From Phycisphaerae bacterium (lineage in GTDB: Bacteria; Planctomycetota; Phycisphaerae; UBA1845): DNA of 64,000 nt. The notes beneath the pieces were generated by a model. It made no database searches. It was not told where the DNA came from and worked only from the letters and a program-made list of their open reading frames with translations. Below are positions 52,254 through 61,791 of the stretch, piece by piece. Where the stretch lies: contig JAJDDT010000062.1 in NCBI GenBank assembly GCA_029260165.1, positions 1-64,000 of the forward strand. Reading direction: 5' to 3'. The position numbers and the translations under genes were made by a program. Position 1 is the stretch's first letter. The number at the start of each line of letters is the position of its first letter.

Positions 52254-54029
52254 CTAAGCTGTCTGAATTCCCCCAGCCTCGGTTCCGGCGGGGTTGGCGG
52301 GATCGATGTCGTTGGCCTGATTTCCGAGAACAAGCCACCTGTGCGGCACATTCCACAGCCCCCCCAGCGTCAGAACGGTGGCCAGGACGATCCTCAGATC
52401 GAGACCGAGTGACAGATGACGGACGTACATAATGTCGTAGGCGATCCATTGGTGAAAATCTCCCTCTGATCGCTGATCTCGGCAAATTTGCCAGAGACCT
52501 GTAATACCAGGCCTGACGGAAAGACGCGCCCGGCGCCACGGAACACAAATCTGGTTCTCGCGGAAAGGAGAAGGTCTGGGACCAACCAGGCTCATCTGCC
52601 CAAGGAAGACATTGATAAGCTGAGGCAGCTCGTCAATGTTGGTCGCCCGCAACCAGGCTCCCATCCGCGTCACACGGGGGTCATTATGCAGCTTGAATTG
52701 CGGTCCGTCGACACTATTCGCAGAATACAATTCGCGTTGCTTTTGATGGGCGTCCCGGCACATCGTGCGAAACTTGAGGCATTGGAAGATTTTGCCGTCC
52801 CTGCCCTCCCGGCCATGGCCAAAAAAGACCGGACCAGCCGAGTCGAGTTTGACTGCGATCGCCACCACCGCCATCAGGGGCGCGAGCAGCGTCAATGAGA
52901 CGGCTGCGATCGTCACATCGAGAATCAGTTTCAATTTGGGATAGATGGAGCGTTTGGCGTTGGCACCCCCGGCCCCCGCATCATCCATGCCGAGACGCAG
53001 GAGACGTCGCTTGACCGGATCAAACGAGCGATGCGAGTCAACGCGTCCGTCACCGGCCGACGAACGATTCCATTTTCCGAAGGCCACGCTTTGACGTACG
53101 GGATATTGCCCCGTCACCGTGGTTTTTTCCCAGAGGACGGATTGTGCGACCAGGGCACCTCGCGCCACACGACATTCCCGGCCCAAGACGGAAGGCCCGA
53201 GGATCGTCGCATTCTCCCCGACGGTCGCTCCTGCCTGAACCACGACCGGACCCACGATCTTCGCCGACGGGTGAATTTTCACATCGGGAGCAACCAGAAC
53301 CCCGGGGGCGTGCACCCGAATGGATTTGTTCGATGGGGCAGAGCCGACCTCCTGCAGCGCGCATTGTTCGTTCAGCAGCAACAGCCCCTCTTCATCGGAG
53401 AGATCGACCACCCCCCCCTCCAGGGGCCAATCCCGACTCAAAGCTGACCGTGAAGCCAACGACGACCTCAACGACGACAGCGATCGGCTGGACACACCTC
53501 CAACGCTCGCGAGCGGGACCAGCGAAAACGCAATGGCATCGATCTGGGTCCAGGTCACCTGGTTGTAGTAGCGTCCAATCCGCCGCACCTGTCCACGATC
53601 ATCGCACTGCACAAACTCCTGGGCGGACTGATTGGCAGTACCGATCGACACGGCATGCAACGCCCAGCGAGCGTTCTGGCTTTCATTCATCGCCCTTTTG
53701 ATATCGTACCCTGCCACAGGCCAACAGGCTGGATCGACAACAAGCAGGACATCCGACAGTTCGTGCGTTTCGGTCAGCGCACTCCAGGATTGAACATCAA
53801 TAACCTTGACATGCCCGCCTCCAACATCCCGCAGTGTTTTTTCGTAACGCTCGTTGGAGGTGAACCCGGGCAATACGAAGAAATCCTCGCTGCCGGCCTC
53901 TTCGGCGGTTTTGATCAGGTGTCCCAGGACGGTGCCTGACCCGAACGGCATGGTGAGGAGCGATGCGTTTTCGGGTGCATCGGCGAGGTAGTGGGGACGA
54001 GAATCAAATACAAGCGTGATCAGGTCCAC
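52254..54029 (-). CDS. Fusion: nucleotidyltransferase-like, left-handed helix and initiating sugar transferase
   Basis: A 591-residue protein. Residues 1-190 resemble a sugar nucleotidyltransferase fold, but the usual G-x-G-T-R-l loop is missing. Residues 245-320 hold hexapeptide repeats (VLVAPDVKIHPSAKIVG, ATVGENATILG). Residues 365-590 are a bacterial sugar transferase: one membrane helix (VTIAAVSLTLLAPLMAVVA), CLKFRTMCRDA, NIDELPQLINVFLGQMSLVG, GPRP and RPGITGLWQ. It should attach the first sugar phosphate to undecaprenyl phosphate. Fusion of such transferases to a nucleotidyltransferase/helix module is unusual. A stand-alone homologue of that module is at 56382-57545. Confidence 0.82.
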   Translation of the reverse strand: MDLITLVFDSRPHYLADAPENASLLTMPFGSGTVLGHLIKTAEEAGSEDFFVLPGFTSNERYEKTLRDVGGGHVKVIDVQSWSALTETHELSDVLLVVDPACWPVAGYDIKRAMNESQNARWALHAVSIGTANQSAQEFVQCDDRGQVRRIGRYYNQVTWTQIDAIAFSLVPLASVGGVSSRSLSSLRSSLASRSALSRDWPLEGGVVDLSDEEGLLLLNEQCALQEVGSAPSNKSIRVHAPGVLVAPDVKIHPSAKIVGPVVVQAGATVGENATILGPSVLGRECRVARGALVAQSVLWEKTTVTGQYPVRQSVAFGKWNRSSAGDGRVDSHRSFDPVKRRLLRLGMDDAGAGGANAKRSIYPKLKLILDVTIAAVSLTLLAPLMAVVAIAVKLDSAGPVFFGHGREGRDGKIFQCLKFRTMCRDAHQKQRELYSANSVDGPQFKLHNDPRVTRMGAWLRATNIDELPQLINVFLGQMSLVGPRPSPFRENQICVPWRRARLSVRPGITGLWQICRDQRSEGDFHQWIAYDIMYVRHLSLGLDLRIVLATVLTLGGLWNVPHRWLVLGNQANDIDPANPAGTEAGGIQTA

Positions 54030-54038
54030 AACATCGCC

Positions 54039-56333
54039 CTATCCGACGCTTCTGACGATGGCTCGAACCGCGTTCGGGTCACCATACTCTGCGTATCCAC
54101 CGTAAATATACCCGCGATGGTTGTCGGCGCCCACGAGGATGGTTCCGATCGGACGTCCGCCACTGGCTGTCAGCAGTTCGACGGCTTCGACAGCGTCTGC
54201 GCGACGACAATGGGCTGCGCGAACGGTGAGAATCGTGCTGTCCACCTGACCCGCCAATATGCGCGCATCCGCAACGGGCAGAACGGGCGGACTGTCCAGA
54301 ATGACGAAATCGTAATCACGTTTCCATTGACGTAACGTTTTGCTGAACACGCCGTTGGCCAGCGTATCGCGCACGCGTTCCTCTTCTCCGACACCTGCGG
54401 GAACGACGTCCACGCGTCCCAGTTGATCCCTTGCGATCGTGTTTTCGACGGTCCCATCCCCGGCGAGAATGTTTTTCAACCCCGGATGATCCATCACGCC
54501 GATTCGTTCTGACAGACTCGCTCGTCGCAGATCCGCATCAACAAGAAGAACGTTTTTGCCGAGTCCAGCCAGACTCTTGGCCAGCAGAATCGAAACACTG
54601 GTTTTGCCCGCCTTGGCACCCGAGCTGGTGACAAGAACAGACGCGCCGCCTCCGCTCGGAACCCGATCGAGCAGGGCTGTCCGAATCATCCTCATGCTCT
54701 CAGCCAGTTGCGGCGAGGAGTCGTCGAGCAATTCGCTTTCAAACCGGACACGCGGCAGGTAACCGAGCAGCGGAATGGGCATCGCGCCGGCTACGTCGCT
54801 CGCCTGGCGAATCGACGGGTCCATGAACGCCCGCAGGAATGCCGCTCCGACACCCGCCATCAAGGCTGCCCCGATCGCCATCACCGTCATCATGATTCGC
54901 CGATCGCTGTGCGGCTCGTGCGGCATGATCGCATCTGCGGCGATACTGATCCGAGCCGGCGCTTTCAATTCGATGCTTCGTCGGTGATGCTCGTCTCTGA
55001 ACTGGGTGATCGTGTCGCGTTTTCCGGCGATGTCGCGATCGAGTCGGGCCAGCTCCTGAGCATCATCGCTGACGCGATTCATCTTTCGGCGCTGATCTTC
55101 GATATCCTCCTCAAGCAGCGCGATTCGTTGCTTTGCTTCGGCGATGGCAAACTCCATGGAGCGCTCGGTCAGGTAGTTGCCCAACTCGCCGGCGCCTGCG
55201 GGTACGATCGGTTCGATGGCAAGCCCCCCTGCGTCGATCAACTCCTGCTCGCGTCGTTTCATCTTCGACAATACGAATTCGATCGTGGAACGAAGCTTCA
55301 CGATGGTCGGATGAGAGTCGCCGTAGCTCGCCAGCGCCAGTTTCAGATCGTGACTGGCTTCCTCGAGACGATCGTTGTGGTGACGCCATTCCGGGTCTTC
55401 AACGTACCTGATTTCGTCCTCCTGATCCTGTTCGTTTTCGCTCGCCGAGGCATCATCATCGGATTGTTCAAGATTCTCCGGCGCGATGGTCCCCATACGC
55501 CACAACCCCATGCTAAGCTCGCGTTTGGCTTCGCGACGCTGTTCCTCGAGATCGCTGAGATTGGTGGCCAGACTGGAGCGGAGGTCTTCGAGCGACTCGG
55601 TCCCCAGTTGCTTCGAGATAATCTCCTTTGTCGTCATCAGCCCGTCGATTTCCCGAACCAGAACCGTGATTTCGGTATTCAGCCTTCTGATGGCGTCCGT
55701 ATTGCCTTCCTTGGTGACCGACTCGTTGTTTTTGAGATATTCCTGTACCACCGCATCGACAATGGTCTTGGCATCTTTGGGATTGCTGGTGTACATGGCG
55801 ATAGTGATCAATTCCGTGCCTCTGCCCGGACTGACCGACAGCCGTTTTCGAAGCCTTTGAAGGTTTGGTACCGGCCTGCCGGAAAATCCACTTTCCTTCG
55901 TCATGTACCATGCGGTCTCCTGCACCCCTTTGTTGTCCAGAACACGATCCAGGATTCGCGGGCTTTTGATGATCGTGACCTGCGTGTTCAGATAGGCCTT
56001 GTAGAACGGTATCGTCTCGTCCCGACCAATCAGCGGCGTGTACACGGGCGCGACCCGGACCGTGGCGGCTGCCTTGAACTCGGGAACCGAAAACATCCAG
56101 ACCAGAGGAACCGTTCCACCCGCGATAAGCACCGTCACGATGAGAAACGTCCATTTTCGTCGCAGGATCGCCCGAAGCGAAATCTGCATCGACGGTGACT
56201 GCGGTCCCCGCACGTCCCCGAGTCCCGGATCCTCACCATAGACAACCGTGGACGGGTACCCCGGGTGCGACGCCATCAACGCCGAATTGTTTCCGTCGTC
56301 GGCGGACACGGGCGGCGGGAACTGTGGATTCAT
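54039..56333 (-). CDS. Wzc-type tyrosine kinase/chain-length determinant
   Basis: A 764-residue membrane protein: first helix at about residues 60-80 (WTFLIVTVLIAGGTVPLVW), a Wzz domain and long coiled coil (about 215-480), second helix near 500 (MMTVMAIGAALMAGVGAAF), then a BY-kinase domain with Walker A TSSGAKAGKTSVS, Walker A' VLLVDADLRR and Walker B VILDSPPVLPVADA. The C-terminus has a Tyr cluster (GYIYGGYAEYGD) for autophosphorylation. It regulates chain length and export together with the Wza-type protein. The acidic stretch in the coiled coil (SDDDASASENEQDQEDE) is an unusual insert. Confidence 0.9.
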   Translation of the reverse strand: MNPQFPPPVSADDGNNSALMASHPGYPSTVVYGEDPGLGDVRGPQSPSMQISLRAILRRKWTFLIVTVLIAGGTVPLVWMFSVPEFKAAATVRVAPVYTPLIGRDETIPFYKAYLNTQVTIIKSPRILDRVLDNKGVQETAWYMTKESGFSGRPVPNLQRLRKRLSVSPGRGTELITIAMYTSNPKDAKTIVDAVVQEYLKNNESVTKEGNTDAIRRLNTEITVLVREIDGLMTTKEIISKQLGTESLEDLRSSLATNLSDLEEQRREAKRELSMGLWRMGTIAPENLEQSDDDASASENEQDQEDEIRYVEDPEWRHHNDRLEEASHDLKLALASYGDSHPTIVKLRSTIEFVLSKMKRREQELIDAGGLAIEPIVPAGAGELGNYLTERSMEFAIAEAKQRIALLEEDIEDQRRKMNRVSDDAQELARLDRDIAGKRDTITQFRDEHHRRSIELKAPARISIAADAIMPHEPHSDRRIMMTVMAIGAALMAGVGAAFLRAFMDPSIRQASDVAGAMPIPLLGYLPRVRFESELLDDSSPQLAESMRMIRTALLDRVPSGGGASVLVTSSGAKAGKTSVSILLAKSLAGLGKNVLLVDADLRRASLSERIGVMDHPGLKNILAGDGTVENTIARDQLGRVDVVPAGVGEEERVRDTLANGVFSKTLRQWKRDYDFVILDSPPVLPVADARILAGQVDSTILTVRAAHCRRADAVEAVELLTASGGRPIGTILVGADNHRGYIYGGYAEYGDPNAVRAIVRSVG

Positions 56334-56381
56334 TGCGGCACCTCTCTACCTGACAGTTGCGTCAACCTTGCGATCCGCGAT

Positions 56382-57545
56382 TCAGACCTGGGTCGCCCGC
56401 GCCCGGCCTATTCCGGGAACCACGGTTTCGCGACGCTCGTTGTCGCGGCGGCCCCACCCGCGAAACCATCGCCCGACGGAACGCCGACGATTCTGCTCCT
56501 GGGCAAACACCCTGTTACGGTGTGCGGCGGTGCTGGTCGCACACATGCCGGCTGTCACAATGCAACGGTCGAGCACCGCGTCTTCATCCGCGGAACTGTC
56601 GTCCCACATTGACGAGCGCGTAATCACCGAACCAGCGCCCAATCGACAGCGGCGACCAATCGTGGTCGGTCCGACAATCGTCGCACCAGGCCCGATGACC
56701 GAATCCGCACCTATCAGGATCGGTCCGATCAATGTCGCGGATTCGTCAACTTGTGCTGTTTTGTGAATAACACATTCGCCACCGTTCCGATAAGCATCCG
56801 AAAACCCGTTTCCAGCCAACCGTCCCACCAGCGCGACATCGTTGACCGCAAGGTATGAATCGGCACCGGTCACGCGAAGTGGTGGCGCGTTGGTCCGATA
56901 AATCTGAACCATCTCGCCCTGACTGTAAAGCGCAGGTATCAGCGTTTCCTTGATGTCCTGATATCCCAACGGGGGAACGTGCCCGATTGCACGTCGAGAG
57001 AAAATGTAAATACCAATCGGCGAAATGAGTTCGCCGGACTCGTCTCCAACGGCTGCTTCACTTGACACAACAACCGTCACCGCAGCCTCTGCCTTCGCGT
57101 GGGCATCGAGAAGCCTGGCGAGATCAACCTGAGGCAGGATGCTCCCCTCGGCGACTACGAAGGTATCGGAAGGATCGTCGCAGGCAGCGTCACGAACGCA
57201 GCCGGCAGGGCCCCGGGGGGCGATGTCCTGGTAGAATTCGATGCGAACGTTTTGCGGCAGTTGCGTCCTGACATAACCCCGCGAAAGACGATGTCGCAGA
57301 ATGCTGGTCTCAACGTTTCCACAAATGGCGACGGAGTCGATACCGACGCGACTGAACCAGTCGAGGGCGTATTGAATGAGCGGCCTGTTGACCACCGGCG
57401 CAAGCGACCGCGGAATCACCCGCTCGAGCGCACACGCCCCCCAACTGTGACTGCCCGCGAGAATAACCCCACGAACCGTCGACATTGCGCGCGGTTGGCG
57501 CGCGATACGTTCCCCATTTTTGCTCGCACCCGCCAGTGTTCCCAT
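56382..57545 (-). CDS. Sugar nucleotidyltransferase-like protein with left-handed helix domain
   Basis: A 387-residue protein. The N-terminal half has VRGVILAGSHSWGACALERV with PRSLAPVVNRPLIQYALDWF, a GlmU/RfbA-type nucleotidyltransferase pattern. Around residues 260-330 are hexapeptide repeats (ATLIGPILIGADSVIGPG, TTIGRRCRLGAGSVI). It may make a nucleotide sugar for the cluster, or be a regulator-like relative, since the usual G-x-G-T-R loop reads GSHSW. The ATG at 57545 is chosen (GAGGG five bases upstream); another ATG at 57485 would begin right before the domain. Confidence 0.75.
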   Translation of the reverse strand: MGTLAGASKNGERIARQPRAMSTVRGVILAGSHSWGACALERVIPRSLAPVVNRPLIQYALDWFSRVGIDSVAICGNVETSILRHRLSRGYVRTQLPQNVRIEFYQDIAPRGPAGCVRDAACDDPSDTFVVAEGSILPQVDLARLLDAHAKAEAAVTVVVSSEAAVGDESGELISPIGIYIFSRRAIGHVPPLGYQDIKETLIPALYSQGEMVQIYRTNAPPLRVTGADSYLAVNDVALVGRLAGNGFSDAYRNGGECVIHKTAQVDESATLIGPILIGADSVIGPGATIVGPTTIGRRCRLGAGSVITRSSMWDDSSADEDAVLDRCIVTAGMCATSTAAHRNRVFAQEQNRRRSVGRWFRGWGRRDNERRETVVPGIGRARATQV

Positions 57546-57611
57546 ACCGACCCTCAACCCACCAGTTATTCCAGGAACCCAACACCGCGCGCCACGATCG
57601 CCTGCTGTCCG

Positions 57612-59726
57612 TCATCCCTCGTTCGCGACCGAGGCCACTGATGCTGATTCCGCGCCATCATGATCCGGCGCTGACTGTCCCACGAGAATCCGAGTCGTGA
57701 TTCGCGTCCGACCGATGCACTCGCGCTGCGCGACCAACGTCGTGATCGCCTCTTTGCGATGATACCCTCGGCTGACCCAACCCATGATCGGATCCTGACT
57801 TCCCCACGATGGCGAAACATGGCAACCATCGTCCACATGTATGGTACCCAATCCCGCCTGATAGTCCACAGCCCAAATATGATTCGTTTCGGATTTCAGG
57901 GTACAATTTTCCCCAAAGTGCCAATAAAGAACAATCTGGTGCTTTCCAGCCGCAACGATGTCATCATGGATGACCAGTTCGCGACGATCCGCGTGCAGTT
58001 CGACCGTCCGGCGATGCGTCACCGGGTCGGACAATCGTCGGTACCCAAAATGTTCACCGATGAATACACCACCGTTATCGGTCGGTCTCCATTCGACACA
58101 GCGAGACACCGCACGCGTCCCCCATAGAAACAACCCCTGCATCCGGGACTGATCCTGGCCGTCGATCTCAACGGTGTTGTGCGCTTTGGTACTGCGAAAA
58201 TAGGCTCGATACTCCGGATGGGTGAAATAATCGTAGGTACCCGGATCGACGAGAACATCAAACCCGCCCACGCGAAGGGTCATGCTCAGGGCGTCGGCGT
58301 GACCGTGAGCAGCGATGGATTTGAAACCAAGCGGTCCACAATCGATGATCGCGCTGATCGCATTTCGGGCATCCGACTTGCCCGCCTGCAACAGGTAGTA
58401 GCCCGTCTGAGATAACGATGTCGATGCGAGACTCCGGGGCTCTTCTATTTTTGGAATGCCGTGAAATTTGTTCGTGGATTCAGGTCCGATAAACCAATAC
58501 GCCCACTCGCTTGCCTGACCGGCAATATCCCTAAATTCACCTCTATTAAACAAAATAGCCCCAACCCCTAGCAGCGATCTCGCACTCGCGGGCGATCCTC
58601 CGAGATCGAGCACATACCCATCGTCAGCGTCACCGAACTGGGGTGACTGCTGACCTCCTTCAATAAGGATGGCCACGAATTCGAACATTTTTTCGAGACG
58701 CGTGTAGAATGGTGGTGGAAAATCTTCACCCCTGCTTCGCGCCGCAAGCAGCGACGCCAGATAGAACTGCAACACGAAGAGATGGTAGCCAAACGCCTGC
58801 TCGCGCGTGCCGCCGTCCTCGTGGGTTTGCTCGATGATTTCGTTGATCAGGATTTCCTGGGCCTGCCGTCGCCATCGTTCTGATTCCGGAAATCCCGCAA
58901 AATAACAGGCACCGACATACACACCCGCAGCTTCGCCGATCAGGTGGTTGTTGGCGGAGGAGTATTTGGAGAATTTGCGTGCGATGTCCCACATGTGTCG
59001 ATAGGCGGAACCGGCGATGCGGTCGAGTTTGTCTTCGGTCAACAAGCCCGACGGTTTGATCAGTTCGAGCGCCCACACCCAATTGATGACGCGGATGCCG
59101 AGTTCGAGCGGGCTTCGCCAGTTCATGGTCGTGCCAAACGGACACTGGTCCATCCAACTGTTGAGTTGGTCGAGGACAGCCTGGGCGAATTTGACCTCTC
59201 CGGTGGCGCGGTAGGCGCGGGCGAGGACGACGAGTTGGTGATGGCGATTGGGTTCCCAGACGAATTTGCAATCACCGGTGGAGGCGTGGTCGCGGTAATC
59301 GATTTTCCCGACGAAACCGGTCGGCGTTTTCCTGTTGGCTTTTTGCTCGTGGTTCCAGTGGATCGGTTGGCCGTGATCGACGTCGACGAGGTCGAAATAG
59401 GACAGACGCCCTTCGATCGCTTTTTCGGCTTTGGTGAGAAGCGCATCGCGCCACGTCGGGTCGTAGTCGGACAGCGCGCCGACGGCTAATTCCTGGACAT
59501 GGTCACCGACCGCGCGGGCGTCGAGGGTCTCGGCGATGTAGCCGTTGATGAGCGAAGACGCTTTGAAATCAGGCAGACGGTTTTTGTAAACCAGATGGTC
59601 CGCCTTGTCTCGTGCAAGCCCCTGGACACGCCAGACGATTTCGGCCGGCGACATGGACTTGAGGCGACGGAGATACCACTGAAATGACTGCAATTCTCTT
59701 CTCCGACAGGGTGACACGACCCACAT
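57612..59726 (-). CDS. Heparinase II/III-type polysaccharide lyase family protein
   Basis: A 704-residue protein. Residues 1-400 are an alpha/alpha toroid (WYLRRLKSMSPAEIVWRVQG, SANNHLIGEAAGVYV, DADDGYVLDLGGSPAS), and residues 420-700 a beta-sandwich domain with AAHGHADALSMTLRVGG, DVLVDPGTYDYF and KAHNTVEIDGQDQS. Asn, His and Tyr positions in these motifs match the catalytic set of heparinase/alginate lyase families. Members are common in exopolysaccharide loci, perhaps trimming the product. No signal peptide is visible. It is the first gene of the 36-kb cluster. ATG at 59726 fits the promoter candidate just upstream; GTG at 59741 is the alternative. Confidence 0.85.
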   Translation of the reverse strand: MWVVSPCRRRELQSFQWYLRRLKSMSPAEIVWRVQGLARDKADHLVYKNRLPDFKASSLINGYIAETLDARAVGDHVQELAVGALSDYDPTWRDALLTKAEKAIEGRLSYFDLVDVDHGQPIHWNHEQKANRKTPTGFVGKIDYRDHASTGDCKFVWEPNRHHQLVVLARAYRATGEVKFAQAVLDQLNSWMDQCPFGTTMNWRSPLELGIRVINWVWALELIKPSGLLTEDKLDRIAGSAYRHMWDIARKFSKYSSANNHLIGEAAGVYVGACYFAGFPESERWRRQAQEILINEIIEQTHEDGGTREQAFGYHLFVLQFYLASLLAARSRGEDFPPPFYTRLEKMFEFVAILIEGGQQSPQFGDADDGYVLDLGGSPASARSLLGVGAILFNRGEFRDIAGQASEWAYWFIGPESTNKFHGIPKIEEPRSLASTSLSQTGYYLLQAGKSDARNAISAIIDCGPLGFKSIAAHGHADALSMTLRVGGFDVLVDPGTYDYFTHPEYRAYFRSTKAHNTVEIDGQDQSRMQGLFLWGTRAVSRCVEWRPTDNGGVFIGEHFGYRRLSDPVTHRRTVELHADRRELVIHDDIVAAGKHQIVLYWHFGENCTLKSETNHIWAVDYQAGLGTIHVDDGCHVSPSWGSQDPIMGWVSRGYHRKEAITTLVAQRECIGRTRITTRILVGQSAPDHDGAESASVASVANEG

Positions 59727-59753
59727 GCTGCCGACGGCCACTCAACGGAATCC

Positions 59754-59782
59754 ATTAACTCCGTTTTCGAGATGAAAGTCAA
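59754..59782 (-). promoter_or_regulatory. Promoter candidate at the head of the polysaccharide cluster
   Basis: On the minus strand TTGACT (59777-59782) and GTTAAT (59754-59759) are separated by exactly 17 bases, about 28 bases before the ATG at 59726. This is the expected position for the promoter of the first gene. Found by eye only. Confidence 0.45.
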
Positions 59783-59814
59783 ACCGCCATCGTCGTTGGG
59801 GCCGTGACAAAATC

Positions 59815-59839
59815 GGCCGGGTGGCCGGGTGGCCGGGTG
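59815..59839. repeat. Three direct copies of TGGCCGGG
   Basis: CGGCCGGGTGGCCGGG continues to a third copy, giving three tandem 8-base units between the heparinase-like gene and the zinc-ribbon gene. Probably slippage-derived; no function seen. Confidence 0.5.
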
Positions 59840-59909
59840 CGCAACAAAGCGCCCATGTGGGCTGCCTGGGGACAGCGGCACGCGGGCGGGGTTTGTTGAA
59901 TCCACGTCG

Positions 59910-60335
59910 TCAGACGAGCGGTAATTTATTCGTCTGGTCGTCGCGGGGTTTGTTCCTGGGTTCGCGGTTCCACCACTTGAAGCCATCTGGACGCCATTGT
60001 TGCCACAGGCGCGCGCTTTCGGCTCGTGAGAAACCGCACTCGGCGCAGACCGGCGTATCCACAGCCTGCATGTCCGTGCGGTAATGACACTCGAAACAGC
60101 GTTCGTGTCCCTGCTCGCGTTCCGAGGATATTCGATCGAAGAACCGTCGCTCGTACCTGGTCGAAATGACGATATCGACTGCTACCAAGACAGGCAGGAG
60201 TGCGCAGATGGGTCGCAACAAATAGGTCACCTCAGTGGCCAGGATAAGGAATGAAAGATAGACACCAATCATCATGAACCTCATCACACGAAAACGCCGC
60301 ATGCGACCTGGTGTTGATGAAAATACTGAGAACAT
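59910..60335 (-). CDS. Small zinc-ribbon membrane protein
   Basis: A 141-residue protein with two hydrophobic segments (about residues 17-55, MRFMMIGVYLSFLILATEV and RPICALLPVLVAVDIVIS) followed by a zinc site, RCFECHYRTD and PVCAECGFSR. The ATG at 60335 is preferred because AAGGG lies seven bases upstream; two ATGs lie further upstream (60353 and 60410). It follows the secreted-protein gene by 59 bases and lies outside the polysaccharide cluster. No family recognised. Confidence 0.55.
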   Translation of the reverse strand: MFSVFSSTPGRMRRFRVMRFMMIGVYLSFLILATEVTYLLRPICALLPVLVAVDIVISTRYERRFFDRISSEREQGHERCFECHYRTDMQAVDTPVCAECGFSRAESARLWQQWRPDGFKWWNREPRNKPRDDQTNKLPLV

Positions 60336-60394
60336 GTCTTCGCCCTTCGCCATGAGCAACAAGATTCGTAATATTCCTCCAAACCCACGAAACG

Positions 60395-61762
60395 TCAACC
60401 TGGTCCGCATCCTCCCTCTCTGATGCAACATGCGTTCAAAGTCGCCTCCGCATGCAGCACGTCCCCGTTAAACTCGAAGGTCGAGCCGCTGATGCAGCTA
60501 TTGAGGTGGCGCCTTTGCAAGTGAAACCCTACCCCTCCACAAACAATACCCGCAAGAATGCAAAATGGGCCTGAGATGGCACAACAACCAACCGCCGCGG
60601 TGAGAACAGCAAGTGTGAAGACAGTCCTGTTTCCTTCACAGGTTGAGAGCCGATTCAAATGCCGGCCAAGGATTTTTGCGATATCACCGGAAAACTCGAT
60701 CACGCAGACACGTCCTGCCGCGAAGGGGTCGTGCGCGACGTGTTGCTGTGCGGCGGTGACGGCGGTTTCTATCAGGCAGGCGGTTGAGGCGGTGGCGGTT
60801 TGGGTTGTGCGCGGCAGTTCATAGATGTTCATGTCGTCGGACAGAGCCATCTCTTTGGCAATCGCGTCGGCGTCGGCCAGCGTGAGATCGGACGTCGGCT
60901 CAACGTATCGCGTGAGACGCACACCGTTGATCGAGAAGCGGATACTCGCAACTCCGCAGGCGGTCTGGTCATTGGCATCGGTGGTGTCATAAGCAAAAAT
61001 CATGTCGTCCGGATCGTTTTGGCCTCGGTGGAGCCCCGGGATTTCGATATCCTCGTCACGGCAACTGTCGTCCTTGATTAGTTTCAATTGATCGAAATAT
61101 TTAGTCGCGATGGATTCCTGCTCGACGTAACCTGTTGTGTGGAAATAGCGAATCGTGCCGAGGTCCTGGGTTTCCGGCAGGCCCTGGATATTGGATGTTG
61201 AAATAACTGTTGTGGCTTCGAGAACTCTACCTATAACAGTCATGCCATCGTCGGACGTTAATCTCACAACTTTTGTTTTCATGGTCATCGAGCCGTCTTC
61301 GGTTTCAACATTGAGGGATTGTCCCTCCGTGAATTCATCTTCCATGCGAACGTGTACGGTGTCAACAGCCAGGAATTCGAGGACCTCGTCGGCAGATGTC
61401 GCACCGCTCTCAGCCAGCGCGTTCAGATCGATTTGTTCGGTCTTGAGAAACGATTCCAGACTGTTTTCATCGACCGCGACGATTTCACTGCCGCTGGTCC
61501 GGATCCAGTGGAGATTCCATTTGTTATTGACAATGGGCGTTAGAATGGCGACGTCGCCCTCGTGCCATTTTGCGTCGGGCAGGGCAAACAGGGTGGCTGG
61601 TGTTTCCATATTGGGGATGCGGGCGTTCTGGAATTTGCGAATTGTTTCGGCGATCCGATGAGCGGGCAGTTCGTGGATGGATTCCTGTGCCCGGGCAACG
61701 GGGGCAGCGACGATCAACACGGCTGACAATACGCGAAATGAACAATTGATTGAGCGATTCAT
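60395..61762 (-). CDS. Secreted protein of unknown function with Cys-rich hydrophobic C-terminus
   Basis: A 455-residue protein with an N-terminal signal (residues 1-25, ending APVARA before QES). The middle is rich in Asp/Glu/Thr, and the C-terminal quarter has a hydrophobic Cys/Gly-rich stretch (TLAVLTAAVGCCAISGPF, then CILAGIVCGGVGF), followed by more Cys (NACCIREGGCG). GGGAGG lies six bases before the ATG at 61762, one of the best ribosome sites in the window. No domain recognised. The C-terminus could be a membrane hairpin or be held by disulfides. Confidence 0.6.
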   Translation of the reverse strand: MNRSINCSFRVLSAVLIVAAPVARAQESIHELPAHRIAETIRKFQNARIPNMETPATLFALPDAKWHEGDVAILTPIVNNKWNLHWIRTSGSEIVAVDENSLESFLKTEQIDLNALAESGATSADEVLEFLAVDTVHVRMEDEFTEGQSLNVETEDGSMTMKTKVVRLTSDDGMTVIGRVLEATTVISTSNIQGLPETQDLGTIRYFHTTGYVEQESIATKYFDQLKLIKDDSCRDEDIEIPGLHRGQNDPDDMIFAYDTTDANDQTACGVASIRFSINGVRLTRYVEPTSDLTLADADAIAKEMALSDDMNIYELPRTTQTATASTACLIETAVTAAQQHVAHDPFAAGRVCVIEFSGDIAKILGRHLNRLSTCEGNRTVFTLAVLTAAVGCCAISGPFCILAGIVCGGVGFHLQRRHLNSCISGSTFEFNGDVLHAEATLNACCIREGGCGPG

Positions 61763-61791
61763 GGGTAACCTCCCTGTTTCCATGATAAACG

